Of a stretch of DNA of 64,000 nucleotides, positions 27,901-42,900 are shown in pieces (positions within the stretch are counted from its first letter, which is position 1; every line of letters begins with the position of its first letter). This DNA comes from Amblyomma americanum (lineage: Eukaryota; Arthropoda; Arachnida; Ixodida; Ixodidae). A program made the translations under genes and the position numbers. Below the pieces are notes generated by a model. The model saw nothing but the letters and a program-made list of their open reading frames with translations. It was not told where the DNA came from and did no database searches. The stretch is from assembly GCF_052857255.1 (NCBI RefSeq), contig NC_135500.1, positions 105,967,048 through 106,031,047 on the forward strand. Direction: 5' to 3'.

Positions 27901-30900
27901 CAACTAATTTATTTTGTCATGCACGCATATAATGATTTGAAGGTCAGCAAGTTATGTACACACAATAATGGCTTTGGTGTGTATTGCTGCATCCAGCATT
28001 AAGTCTCAAACTATTTTCATGCTAACAAGCTAACCTTGCAAGTATGTAGTGTTCTATGTGAGTATGCGCCGAGCAATTACATCAATAACGTAACATGTTA
28101 AAGCTATTTTATATTAACCCAGAGCTACACAAAATAGTTCCTATAGAACTACTCAGTGCAGATTTCAGGAAGTAGTGAACCAAACACCCAATTTATGCGT
28201 AGCTTGTTTACTTACATCCTTCGCTTTGGTCATCTGGATGGCAGTTTGAGTATTCCGGACGGTCTACACTAATACCCGGCGTATCGGCAATGTAGACGAA
28301 CTGCATGGAAATGAAAAGCAAAATATAAACAGTACGATGGGAGATGGTAAACTGCTGAGAAAAGTGCTCAAAATAGGAGCAAAAATTCGAAAGCCATCGA
28401 GTTCGCAGTACCGAAAGGGTTGTTCAACTGCGCAAAATAAATAAAATAAATCGAACGTAATAATGGTCACACCGATGAAAGAGTGATAATCTCTTCTCTT
28501 CCCCCAATGACTACAGCACGTAAATGTGCCTGCCAGCTTTATCCAAAAGGCCATTTTTCAGAATTTTTATCAGGAAACTCTCAGCAGCACACGAAATCTG
28601 TTCTTGCCTCGGGTTCTGTGACTAAGCCGAAAAAAAGGCGATTATATTTTCTTTATCAGGACACTAACTAAATAGACCTGTTTACACATTTCATTAACTG
28701 ATGTTACTGTGAAAGTTGATATAAGAAACTAAGAGGTGATAACACTCTTAAACTAGTCCCTATGATATAATTCTGCCAGCACGCCTGTATTTTCATACAA
28801 TCGAGTGCAAATTTTTAACGCAATGTCCTAAAACCTCGCATACAAGAAAGTAAAAAAAACATTTCAGTGTGACACTGGTGTGACGCATTGAGTTTTCGAG
28901 ATTTCACTAGGGAAAGGCTAAATGGGAACGGTTATCATCTCTGTATATTGGTCCACCCCGTATTATAACGAAAGCCCGAACGGAAAAGCTTCAACAGCGT
29001 GGCGCGTGCATTGGGCCGATCGCAGTCGCCCTACACGTGCACTTTCGAGGATTTAACTCAAAATTTGCAGGCATATATCTCAGAAAGTCTGCTTAACAGT
29101 ACCTCTTGCTGGACTAACTGTGTGTAACATTGGGTAACAAAAGTAAAAGCAGAACTAATTTTTACACAATCCACACAGAAAGACCAGACAGGACGGGCGC
29201 TCACTCCACCTATGTTTATTGAAAGCCACATGTTGCGTATATATAGCCCGAAGAAGGTGAACGCATGCGCATTTCTTACATGGTAAAAAAGAAAAAACAA
29301 CAACAAAAACACACTCAGACCAAACCTACTCATTATCTCCTATACTTTAGCCCCATGTGCTCACTTTCTCGTAGGGAGATAGAAGTGGTGCTGACGCACA
29401 TGCCACCTCTCTCTTTGATAAAAAAAGGCTCCTGCCAGTTCCCGAACTAATCTATCTTTGCTTCGAGCTTCTAGCTAGAACCACACAGGACAGCGCCCGT
29501 CTTGTCTGGTCTTTCTGTGTGGTTTCTGTAAAACTTAGCGCTGTTTTTACTTTTGTTACCCAATATATCTCAGAACACGGGCAAACAACGAAAATTCTGT
29601 CGAACGGAGCACTTTTGGAAAGTAACCACCTTTAAGTTTCGAATTAAACATGCCCGCAAGTTTTAATTAATAAAAAATTCTAATTGATGTTATTCTATTA
29701 AGAGACTAACAATCACAATTATTCAATTACTTTGTACTTCAACAATAGCAGAACCTAAGAGAGAAAAATGGTTTTATATATATCCGACCGTGTTCTCGTT
29801 AGTGAAAACCTAATTTGAAACACCATTTAGGGGTGTCTATAATATTTCTTTGGCGAAACCTTTTAGGACAAGGGCGAATTTTTTTTTTAACTACGAATAT
29901 TCTGAGAAAGCTATATAGCTTTTCGTTGTAGCGTATGGCTGCGCTAGGGTGGATGGCAGTGAGTAATTACTCACTTATTACAATGTTTCTTTACATGTGT
30001 GTATGACTGAAAGAATACGCAGGCATGTGCACAAGTGTACGGGAGGAAATGAAGTTAAAACCCCAAGTCGACGCATCTGCATGCAGGTGAGCCTCTCGAG
30101 AGAATAGTATTTTCTGCGCACCACTATATCTTTGCCAGTGATTGGAAAAAAGCCTACAGTCGCGAATAACTTAATCAGCTTCTTTTGTTTTGTTTTTTTA
30201 GTGCCGTGGGGTTACATTTACTCGACGCAAGCAATACTCACCCGAGCCCCCGCGGCCCAGTTTCCTGTCTTCACGCTGACCGCAGCCCACCGGCCTTTAA
30301 GGTTGCTTCCTCGCACATCTGCCAGTAGAGCGATGTGAGTAGAGATGGTGGAATGCGCTGACGGAGGTAGCACTCCGAAAAACAGTTTTGAAGACGCTGC
30401 AGACAAGCATAAAAAATAAAAAATATAGCGACTCACTTCGTCGACTCGTTGTTTCAGCGAGCCCACATCTGTAGTTGTTCAAGATTGGTTCTCAAATTTC
30501 GAGCCCGAAATTATATGTGCATCGTAGTAATGTAGCACGGCAGATGTTAGACAATGTGGTGGTCATATTGAAAAGTAAGTCTGGTAGAGGGCGCTTTGTG
30601 CAGTTCATTATATCACCTAAATAACTAAACGTGCTGAAGATCAGAAATTCGTTTTAAAACTCTGCTTGAGAAGACGTAAAAGGTACAGCGTGAAGCTGTA
30701 TTAAGCAAGTTTAACTTACTTTCTGTGGCATATTTCCTAGCGCTTCCTGACCGAAGCGGATGAAATCCGAAAAAAGAAATACCCGCTGACCACTCTCGTG
30801 CAGCAGGAGCAATATCTTAAACATCAGGCTTATTATTGAATTACGCTGTAAGCCTAGTGCGTTTAACCTGAAAACGCAATGGCACAGCGAAGCGGCCTCT

Positions 30901-33900
30901 GGGAGGAAAGTTAACGCCAGAGACTCTAAAGTTGAACATTTCTCCTCTTCGTTTTCATGTAGTGGCTGTTTCTTGTCTCTGCTTGAAGATTGATCCCCTC
31001 TCCTTGCTTGGCCGATTAGAACCGTCCTATTGGGAAGGACTGAACTGAGGAAATTGGTTTCATTATCTTGTCCTAAAATAGAACATTGCAAATTGAAAAA
31101 GATCGCGGCCCTATTTGGGCATTTATAGCTTGCAGTATTGTATAAATAAATAGTTGAGCTTGGCCGCTTGCTAGATGTATGAGAGTCCGTTCTCCTAAGG
31201 GAGCTTGTGGGACCACGTCCGCGCCCTCCTGAACTGCAGTCGGAATTGCCTGTTTTCTCGCGTGTCGCGGTCGTCGCCTGCTCTACGTTTAAGCCCCAAC
31301 TCCTGGGATAACGCTCCCACACTACCGAACGGCACGCTCCCATGATTTAAGCTATGCACCACCGACAGGGCTAGCCGCCGGAGCGTTTGGGTCCCGAGCC
31401 GACATTTTAACAAAGCAGTCATTGGGAGGCAGCCGTAGTTTATGCACAGTGTCTCCCAGGTCTTTTCGAGGGAACAAAAAGGTAAAAAGGCACGCAGTGA
31501 ATGCGCGCACTGGTCCACGTAAGGCGGCTGCGTTTTGCGATGCTCACTGTGGACATGCACGGGTCTTGTGCGCCTCAGCCCCGAAGTCATCGCATAAACA
31601 CCGGAGCAAAGTTAATTCCGCATACACGGATGTATACACGACGACCTTCGAGGTTGTTCTCGCTGGAGCTGCGCAAAAGAGGAAATATGCGCGAAAAACA
31701 ATGCACGTTTGTCAGCGGCTGGCCGTAAAGGGAGTTGTGGGGTGCTTTCACTGGCTCGGAACAGCAGAACGACGCCCTCCTTTCTTTCGAAACTGCCTCC
31801 GACCAATAGGCCTAATATCAGCGGTCGTCACGTCTTTCTGCGACGACGCCGACAGATGGCACCATTGTAGCTAGCTCGCCACTTCCTCAGGCATGATGCC
31901 CTGGCTCGAGAGCAGTAGGCGAATATACACAATCTCTGCTGATTTTTCAAACTTAATCACAGCGAACTTCGAATGTCTGCTATCGACATCTTTGGTCATT
32001 CATTCTATGCTGGCACAGAGCAATCATTCGCTGAATTTGCGAGTGTAAATGCCGAAGAAATAAAGTGTGCATGAAATTTTGGTAGTTCATGAGATGTGCA
32101 ATACGGATGTATTCCTCTGCTTTAAAAAAGTTAGTTTCCTTTTTATTATACCTAATAAAGTCCCGAAGGGTGCACAATTTCACATTGTTCATTTTTTAGG
32201 TCACTATATCCTCGTTTTTCATCGTACTGCTTCTCTGTCGATATATTAGTAATATTGTTCGGTATTATTTAGCTCTTGGGTCAAAATACACAACTGTAAG
32301 TGCTCAAGTCTTCTTTCTTCAGGTCGTTTTGAAAGTACGCAAAATACTTCAGTGCTTTGAGCAGATTTAAGAAATTTCAAGATATATTTTTCGTTTTCCA
32401 TGTTCTTTACGGCATTGATAGCGGCTCATCCATTACCACGCGCGCAAAGAATCCAGCCGCTGACACATGTAACCCGATTCAGAGCATCAGACGCACAAGG
32501 CACTCACGAGTATCAGGAACGAAGGCGTAGAAAGTGACGACGCAGGAGCGTGCAATCGGTCCCAGGCGCGGAGTGATCATTGCCTTGTCAATCCCTCCAT
32601 GTGGCACTTCTGCAGTTGCATCGACATTGAGAAGTATAAGATATATGCGCATTCTCTAGAGGGTTATATGGTTCTCTCGAGCACGCTAAACCGTTTCATC
32701 GACATAAGCCGTATGTGCCGGCTAATCGTGGATTCAAAAGTACCAAAGATTTAGTTATTTATTTAAGTACCCTAAATTCTCAGCGGGGCGTTACAAAGGG
32801 GAGAGGGGAAGCAAATGAGAAAAGTAACACATTGGTGAGGGTGACAGCCGTATGAATGGTACGCCGAGGTACGATAAGTAGCTCGCAATTCCACGAATGT
32901 GTCAGTTGTTGAATGTAAGGATTACGAGCAGTAAGCTATCGCGAACTCTTACCTTGAACAGGTTGGCATACACATCGATAAGCGAACGGTATAATTTACT
33001 CTACGTCAGAATATTGAAAAAGACTCCCGTCATAATATCTGCACATTTTTTTTAAGTTCTGCGCTTATCTGTCATGTCAAATACGCGTTCAGCTTAAAAT
33101 CCGTAAGAATTTTTCTTCCAGAAATCGTCGGCAATGTTTCTTGCCCAATTCTACAGATCATGCTATTCCGAGTCAGCAGGTAAATATTCCGTGTTAAATG
33201 CAAAGCAAATAAAAGTAAGTCTGAGGAAAAAATAGTTACTCACCCTCCTTGCAGTAAAAAATAAAGGCGACAACCGTTGCAGGCGGCTAAATGTAAGGCT
33301 GGCACTAACAAGGCCACTTGTGGTACAAATACACAGGTTCACGATAACACTCAATCTTTTATACCTTCGCCTAAACATATCTGGTGGTGTGCACCATTGA
33401 TTAGAGAGTATAAATTCAGCTTTTCAACCTCATAGGCACTAGTTAGCCTTAAATTAGAGCCGTTAATTGCAGCCCATTTTCTGACTACTTCAAATTCAAT
33501 AAATAAGCCTAACCTTGAAAATGAGAACCAGTAACGCGTAATTGGTTTGCAGGGTCTCAGCTATCTTATTAACCAAATTTTTAAATGTTTCTCGAGCCAG
33601 AGAGTGCGATCTGCAAAGATGCGTGCTGTTTTCCCAGTCGCGAAATGTACTTAGCCCGCCAATTCAATGATCTCGCCCAATTTTCTTTTTTCAGCTGCTG
33701 ACTTTCTTGCAATTTTTTCAATGTTCCCCACTGAGCTCAGGAAATAAATTTCAGTCTACTTGCAGTCTCCCTCGTTATCCAATACTTCGGGTCGTGTAGA
33801 AACAGGCCGAGTTTTGCTTGACAAAAAGTTTTACAAGACCGTACCTCATGAGACTATTATTGCACGGCTTTTCATTTCAATTGCCACAAAAGCGTAAGTC

Positions 33901-36900
33901 GACTATCCAAAGGCATGGAAGGCTTATGCATATCACTTACCTGGATTGAGCAACGAATACATCGCGTATGCTCCGTCCTCGCTCAGTCGGCTGTCGGTGT
34001 TCGGGAAGAACTTGTTGCGCTTAGCATCTTGGACCTTGGTCCAGTTCCATCCGAAACGGGCATGAGGGTACTCGTTCTCCAGACCACACAGATCACTTGC
34101 AAATTCGCAGGCACCTAGAATAAAGCATATCTGTATAGTTTAATGGCTGCTCCATGTTCAACAAAGCAGCCAATTTAGTAAATAAAGAAATACAAGCTGA
34201 GAAAAAACATAGCGTGTCTTCAGAAGTATCGCACACAGCAAGATATCACTATGAAAGCCACATCCGTTGCGTACACGCCCACGCCCGTATCGCTTATGAT
34301 TACTGGGATAATATGGGGCCAATATACTTAGGAAACGCTATTATAATATGGCACAAAATGGTTTCTCCGTATGACGAATAAGAATTTTGTGCAGCACATG
34401 AAGCTTGGCGTAATGCTGTGAGAGAATGAGGCTCTTGGGGTGCTAGCATACTTATCGCAGCTGGCAGGTATGACCATTGCCGCTTCTTGCCACTAAGCAG
34501 CGCTGCTGCTAACTTCAAGGTCTGTTTGAGTCTAGCACGTTAAAACAATGTGATCTGTGGCGTTTCCTCATTTTGGAGTAAGTCATTCACAAATTTATTT
34601 CATCTTTCCCGGCCAAGTCGTGGAAACAGCCTCCAGGGTGGGCTGCACCCGACAGTGGCAAAGGCACAGGTTTAACACAGTGCCCAAAACGTGAATGCGC
34701 TCCTATAGTATATCCCGACACGAATATTGAAAGCGAACACTGAGGGTGAACATTTGACTTTACTTCCGGGCGAAAAAAAAAACAGCATCGTCGTTTAAGG
34801 TTGAATTAAAACGTGGCAACATTTGAATGAAAAACGACGATGATGACGCAATGTACCGCACCTGCGCGGCCTTTGGGGTCACAGATTTGAGGACACCTTA
34901 AAGATGCACGATGTACCTGATCCTCTATTACTGTATGCCTTGCAGAAAAGTTTTGAAATCATGAATGGTTTTTCAAGATTCACGCTAGTGATGCCGTTCT
35001 TATGCGAACCGTTAACCGAAAGAATAAATTTTTAGAACTTACGGGCAAATTTATGATCTTGGAAATGTCCACCGGAACAAAAGAATAAACGTACTGCATG
35101 TATATACCTATGTATATTCGCAGCTTTTCTGAGATGTTTGTCAATTCGCGCAAAATAATCGTTCTCAAAAGTATTTTTCAAAGATAAAGTGCGAAAACGA
35201 TACATGCTGCTTCTCCGTCTGCAGCCAGAAGGTGTGTAATCTTGTTTCATAAAAAAAGCAAATTTGCCATTACTCTATGGATAAAATGGCTTGAGCGCAG
35301 TAACACCGCCATGCATAATAGATATATTAAGAGTATAACAAGAATAGGAGTCAGAATATGCTAAAACTCAGCCCTTACAACTCGCTCTATAAGTTCGTGA
35401 AAGAAAAATTTGGTCTTTTCATTGAAAAGCAGGATCCAAAATGATTCAGTAAGGATCACTTCCTCTTGGATATCAAATGTACAGTTGATAGTCTAGTAGC
35501 CGGATGAGTCACGCAACCAAGCAATAATCGAGAAACACGCGCCGTCCAATACTCACCGCAACGGGCTTCGTCAGCTCCGTCGGAGCAGTCGCTTTTGAAG
35601 TCGCACACCTTCGTCAGTGGAATGCACTCCATGCTATCCGCGCACTGGAATTCTCCTTTGCCACATGTGAATGGAGCCGGGGTTACTGTGGGTGTCGGTG
35701 GCAAGGCTGTGGGAAACAGATTTCATACCGAGTAAAACACCTTTAAAATGCTTGCGCTGGTGCACGCACCCAATTCTTCAGACGCAATCGGGAATTTGTG
35801 TGTCTCTCGGCGATAGTTTTTAGACACGTCTAAAATCTTAACCTTCGAACGGTGTGAAAATCGCATTTGGCTGCTAATGTGTTCTTGAGTGAGCTAGCCG
35901 GGAGCGTGTGCCCGAGTGAGCAGAAATAGGTCTTAAAGAAGTATAGACACCAAATTTTAGTGGCATGCTTTCTTCTTTACATTGATGCGGAAGACACTAC
36001 TACGCATGAATCACGATATGATGTTCCTCTACGACAGCTAAATAATTTATAACCGAATTTTTTCTCTCATGCTGTTTCCGTTTTGGTTTCAAGAGCCGAA
36101 CAATAACTGTGACGTCAAAGAATGGTTTTATATCACGTGAAGCATTGAACAAAGTCGATACCATTGTTGCTTCATTGTTTTAATTTAATACAATGATGAA
36201 GCCAGCATTCCTCAAGAGCAGGAATGACAACGAATGTGGAACCAGCGATTATATTGCAGTTTTCCTTTGTCTCACGTGACCTGTAAGCAGACGCTGACAT
36301 CACAGTCCTCACTCGGCTGTTGAAACCGAAGCAGCACAAGAAAGAAATGCGATTATAAATTATTTAGCGGTCGTAGCAGGTTACGAGGTGGTAATCCATG
36401 TACAATAATGTCTTACACCTCATTCCAAACAAGAGAACGCGCACCCAAAAGTTAGATGTCTGTACTCCTTTAATGCTTTCATTTCAGGACGAGTGTGAAC
36501 GATGAGAAAGAATATCAGCGCGTATTAGCGAGAATGGCAGTGACTCTCTGTATTGTTAGTTTAAACCTGTAGAGTATTGAAAATGCTCAATGTGATCGTT
36601 GCATTTATTACCCTCGCCAGGTTATACCGAAAAATTGAAGATTGACAGAAGCATCGCATGTTTTCAGGTAGTTGGTTGCAATTCCGCCCACTCCTAGAGC
36701 ATTTCAGTTCTTTTGACAATGTATTCTTCAACTTTTGCACTTGTTAATGATCACACAGAATCGGAATACGGATATTTGCGCAGCGCTTCTTTGATATTCA
36801 ACCTGAATTAGTTCCCTTCGATGCAAGAGAAACACGAAGCTGCGGGTGCCGACTATTCTGATCCCGTGGATCACAGCTGAAAGTGAGACTTCCGACTGTG

Positions 36901-39900
36901 CGTATTCTGCATGTGCAAGAACACTCGTGGCAGTCCTAAAATCTAGCGCGTGAGTTCGTGATTGGCCCCTTTTTCTGTGGAAGATCAGGTGACTGTATAA
37001 GATACTGTGAGCATATGTCCTAAGATGCTTATAGATATGTCCCTAATAAAAAAAATGAGAAAAAAAACTTATAATTGAATTTTCACATAGCTTGTTCTGA
37101 AAATTAAACGGCAAGTTTACTGCTCAATTAATTGCGTGTCTGTTTTGTCTTTTGTATTAATTTTGAGGTTTTCTCGCCACAAGGAATAGGAATGCGAGCA
37201 TCCGGCAGAATGCATTTATAATCCATACTATATTCTGCCCTGACGATGCCGTACCTATAATAAATTTAAGAATAAATGTCGCTCTGCATAGCACAAAGCC
37301 TTCTCTTAGCCAGTATTCGGGCGACTGAAAGGCAAACTGTCACCCGATATTGAACACATCCTGTTAAAGTTTAAGCCTTGATGAGTTCCATCCCAAGACG
37401 TAAAACTTGATAAATTAAACTGATTTGTCCAAAGTTTCTACTGCGTTCATGGCTGAAGATAATAATCATCATCGTCAGCCAGACTACTTCCACTGCAGGA
37501 CAAAGGCCTTTCCCATACCTCTCCAAGTAAGCCAGTCTTCTGCCAGTTGCCGCCACATTACCCAACAAACTTCTCGATCTCATCCGCCGACCCAACTTTC
37601 TGGTTCTACGCTTGCCCTCTACGTTTGCCCTCTCTTAGTATCCAGTCCGTAACAATTAACGACCGTTGGTTATCTTTCCTGTGCACTATACACACTGCCC
37701 AAACCCAAAATGCCGTTCTTCCCAAACTGTTCTTCATTATTTCCACTAGTATGTAATTAACCCGCGTTTTTCCTCTGACCCACTCTGCCCTCTTCCAGTC
37801 TTCTAACGTTACACCTATAAAATTCCTTTCCATAGCTCGCTGCCTCGTCCACAACTTAAAGGACTAGAGCCATCTAATTTTCTTGCATGCTTTCTTCTTT
37901 AGAATGGCGCGTTACACATTAGAATACAGTATATGCATCACCGCATGGTACTCGCCTACGACAGCTAAGTAATTTGTAATTCAATTTCTGCTCTCATGCT
38001 GTTTCGGTTTCGGTTTCTTCAATCGAGCGATGGCTGTGACATGCAGTTGAACTTTAGGTGACGTTAAGGTGACTCCACTATAAACGGTAATACGTAGTTT
38101 TAACTCACTAGGTCACATAAACCAGCCTTCTTCAAGACCTAGAATACAACAAACGACGTATCAGCAGTTATAATGCCGTTTCTGCGTGCCTCAGGTGACC
38201 TAGAATTCAACTACATGTCACAGCTATCGTTCGGTTGATGAAAATGAAACCGAAATAGTGTAAGAAAAGAATTCCAATTATGAATTATTTGCCGGTCGTA
38301 AGCGAATATCACAGGGCGCTCCATGCATAACACATCGTTTGGAAGAATAAACCAAAAGAGGAAAATTTTGATGTCTATAGCCCTTTAATCAGAACTGTTT
38401 TCATTAACCTCCACGTTTCTGCCTCATAGGTGACTACAGGTAAAATACGGCTTTTGTGCACTTTCCCCTTAAGTATTATCGGTAAACTGCCGTTCATGAT
38501 CTGGGAGAACCTCCCAAATGCGCCCCACTCCATTCTTATTTTTCTAGTTATTTTTGCACTTGTGATCTGGATCAGCCGTCTCTCCCTATTCTAAGTGAGC
38601 GTATTTGCTTACCACTTCTAGCGCCTCGCTACTAATTTTAGACTGCTGTCCCTTTGTGGAACTGTTGAACATTACTTTCGTTCTTTGTATATTAACTTTT
38701 CGACCCACTGTTCTGCTCTGCCCAAATCCTTCGTCATGCTTTGGAATTCATGCTCTGACTTGACAAGGCAAAGTCATAATCGAATCGCAGATTACTCTTA
38801 TCTTTTATCCATTAGCTTTTATCTCCAACTGTTCCCAATCCAAGCTTCTGAATATCTCTTTTAGCCAGGCTGAAAATAACACTGGCGAGATCGTGTCTCC
38901 CTGCGTGACACCCTTCCAAGTGAATAAAGCGTACTTATATTACGCCTCCGGTGAGCACCCTTTTATTTGTTTTCTTGCGCGAGCTGAAACTGTGGAGCTC
39001 TTGTGAGAAAATAAACACAAAAAAAACACTGAGACATTAAACATAGACACTGCTATCATGACGAAACCGTCGGCCATCTATGCTCATAGCACCATTCGTT
39101 CTATTTTTAGCCAAAAGATTATGAAATTCTAGCGAGAATAGCAACACTGGCGGCAAGCGCCATTCCTTTCTTCTCTTGCGCGAGCGGAAACCATGGAGCT
39201 CTTAGGAGAGAATAAGCAGAGAAAAACATTGAGACATTAAGGACAGACACTGCCACCATGACGAAACCGTCGGCCATCTATGTTCTAGTACCATTCGTTC
39301 CATTTTTAGCCAAATGATTATGAAATTCTTGCTACAGCAGCAACGCAGCTTCGAATTCTCTCCTATCTAAACTTCTAATACAACTGCTTCATATGGGAAT
39401 AGTATTTGGGCCTTGGAAGCTTTGCACGCTGTTTTCGATCGTTCGCTGATTTTCTACTGCCTTCAAAATTCTGCAGAATTGATAAAACTGAAGTTGTAAT
39501 TCCTCCTGGACCCGCCGCGGTGGCTTAGTGGTTAGTGCGCCCGGCTACTGAGCCGGAGAACCCGGGTTCGAACCCGACCGTGGCGACCGCGCTTCGTTCG
39601 AGGCAAAACGCTAAGGCGCCCGTGTGCTGTGCGATGGCAGTGCACGTTAAAGATCCTCAGGTGATCAAAATTATTCCGGAGCCCTCCACTACGGCACCTC
39701 TTTCTTCTTCCTTTCTTCTTTCACTTCCTCCTTTATCACTTCACTTACGGCGCGGTTCGGGTGTCCGCCGATATGTGACACAGATATTGCGCCATTTACT
39801 TTTTCAAAAAACAATTTTCATTTGTTTCTTTCAGGCTCTCATTAAGAAGATATGATAAGAAAGGTCAGTTATTCGTGTTGCATCCTACCAAAAAATTTCA

Positions 39901-42900
39901 ATTTGTGTCTTTCATGGATTGCAAGCCTATGTAAGCTTTTGTCCGCAAACACACCACGCTATCACATGCATATAGTATGCTCACCGCCGTGGTGCAATTC
40001 GCAGCTCTCCGAGAAGGTTACGTCGTCGATAGCAACGTAGCCTTGCTTCCTGGCTATTCTGTGCTGTGCAGTGAAGGCAACCTTGAAGAAGAAGTAAAAT
40101 ATACACATGTTTTTGCGATCAAAGAAGTGCAGCAGTAATCTCGCTATCGATGAATGCTCTAGGCGCTCAGTGGGGGGACACATGAAAGAGGAAGGAAAAG
40201 AAAGATAGAAAGAGTTGCCGAATGAAAGAGCTATGAATCCATTTGAACCATCTGTGGTTTGGTAACGTTTGAATTTTAAATTTGAATTTATTGCGCTTCT
40301 GACAAAAGAACGCCATACATGCAGCAATGCAATACATGCGGCGCTCCGATGTGGCTTATTTGTTATTTCTTCTTTTCATTATCCTTGATTTGTTCATGCA
40401 GGCATACTCTCTTATTACACATTTTGTGGACGTGACCATTATCATCGGCCAGCTGCTTGAGGACACAGTACACATCTGGTATACTGAGAAGCAAGCTTGG
40501 GTTACTTGTTCAAGCACTTCATTTGTGCCGAAATGATCATTTAGATACTTGTGCATCAATGTAATTAATGCTCCTCTAAGCTTAAATTTTTGTGCGTAAA
40601 AAGCTAGGGAAGTTAGTATTGTTTACCCTAATGCAAGTTGAATCTACCGCTCTTTGCATCTTAATTTTCTGTGAACAGCCATTTTACTGCCTTAGCCGCA
40701 TCTCGCCCTCTTACGTATGTATGCAAGTATATGTTTATTACTATTCTGGCATGGTCCCAACAACTTAAAGCGAATGTATTGTTGATGCTTGTTGATTTGC
40801 GGAGGTCGCAACAATTAAAGGTTGTTTGATATAGCTGCTCAGCGAATCCCACCATCGCCCCCACATGGGGGCGACGGCAGCCCTAATTCTCGACACCCGT
40901 TGCAGATAAAGTTGTCTCTTTCTCTCTCCGTGACAGACTCCTGCTAGTTGTATTCCAATTTTTGCTCTGGAAATTAGCGTGTGAGTTAAAATCGTCTTCT
41001 GCTTGAACTTTCACGTGAGAACAATGCGTGAAAGACGCTTTTATCAAGATGACAATCAACATGCTACTGATCGCGCGTTTCTTTAAACTGCCGCTCACTG
41101 TGAATGTTCGAACACCACGCTGCCTACGCTGAATCCCCAACGTTTCGGCGCCAGTGAAACGGCACATGTTTAGGCGTAAAATTCCTGCACCAATTCCCCA
41201 CCGAAACCTCCGCTGACCACCTACGGACAACCTGAAGGGGAACAGAGGATGTGTGAGAGACGGGCGCTGTACACTCTTAAAGTAAAATTCGCCGAAAGAA
41301 CACCAATTTGTGCGTTTGATTCAGGAGAAAAGACAAATTTGTAGAAATGCTGGATAGAGACTGAACGGAGAGTTGGCTGCCTTTAGGTACTATAGCGTCT
41401 TCGCCCTTCAACCCTCGCACTCCCCAAGCTCATAAAGTGACAAGTAATGGCTGGTCTGCCTGTCTAGCGCGCATTGAATATTGGTGTCCATGTTCACAGG
41501 CGTGAAAGTAATGGCTGGAAAAACAACTTATCTAAGCACAAGGTGCAGAATAACGCCGAAAATAAAAGCAAGAGAAATGTGCAGAGTGGAAAGTGGGCTT
41601 TGCATTTTTCTCTGCCTGAGTCGAGCTGCAACTGGCAGCAGCAAAAGACAAAACAATCATCAAAGGCTTTCGCGCGTTAGAAATGAGCGAAACTGGTATA
41701 ACCTTGTCCTAGTGCGCACCACGTTTTACTCACAGCCGAGGTGACGCTTCAAGCGTCGTCGATTTCGACTCTGAAAAATGCGCCACGAGCGTTGCAAGCG
41801 TCGCGGAAGCCCCCACGTGCGAGGCTCCTTTTGAAAGTCTCCAGCCAACTTTCGTTAAAAATGCAGATATATTTTCTCTCGATAGGTTTTGCACTGTTCC
41901 ATTCGTATTTCTGTGCTTTAAACCTGACGCAGGCCGGCCAGCGTAAACGGGCACATGTTTTAGGCTTTCCGTCAGGTATAAAAAGAAAGTATGCCAACCG
42001 TTGTAGCATTTTTTTAATAGCCAAAGAGCCTCCTTTCTGTTATGTGACGAGAACGCATCAGCGGGCCAGCAATGTTCGTATAGAAATTGTATTGTTATCA
42101 TTAGCGAACAGGGAGTCGAAATAATTGCAAAGCAATGAAACCTCTAACACCGGTGCTCCCACCTGATATGGTTCACTCTGTTTAAGTATAACGTTGGCAG
42201 CCGTGAAATGAAAGAACTCGGTCGTCCTCTGTTGCTCCCATACGGATTTCCACTGTCCGTCTTTGGTTGTACGCACATTCAGTGAGAGCAGTGGTTCGCT
42301 TCTGCCTTGGACTGTGTAGAAGAACGTGATCTGCAAGATTTCATCAAAACATGAATTCGTCATTCTAGACTCATTCTATTTTCAAGAGGTGTAATTGTGA
42401 AGTGTTTGTAGTGGACAGCTTGACCTTTCTCTAACGCCAGCAGAAAAAGACTCACGTACACTATATGAAACTTTATTCATATTGCTGCTATTATTTCTCC
42501 CACAGTTGCATCTTTCCACCACAATGTTGTCTGGCGCAGTAAGTCTTTGGTTTCGGAGCCCCTTCCTCCAACGCTGCCACTGCAAAGCTCCGTCCACGCC
42601 CGCTAAACAGATGCAGAGAAGACGCCTTCTGTGTAACGTTCGTTATGTTTAGTGAAAGTGATCAAAGAGGCGTGATGAACGTACCGCATTCAGGAATTTC
42701 TTAGAGCAGTGAACGGCCGAGCTCTCCAAAAGGGTTCCAGTGTTTTAGCAACAAATCGCTTTTAAGATTCTCGAGTTCATAACATAGTAGCTCTTGCGTG
42801 AAGGAACCCATTTTTCCTGCCGGCACCTCCAGGGAGTCATTGCTTTGGTTGCTACGCTTAGGGACCTTTTCATCGCTTCAAGTGTGATCTACTTGCATCT

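Noticed and set aside
30711..31343. 210-codon minus-strand open frame
   Set aside because: No domain, no signal peptide and low-complexity composition. It lies in an intron of the MAM/LDLa gene, in a GC-richer patch that looks like old repeat.
39541..39580. Possible tRNA gene from A and B boxes
   Set aside because: The boxes are the head of a SINE. No cloverleaf acceptor stem closes and the SINE body follows.
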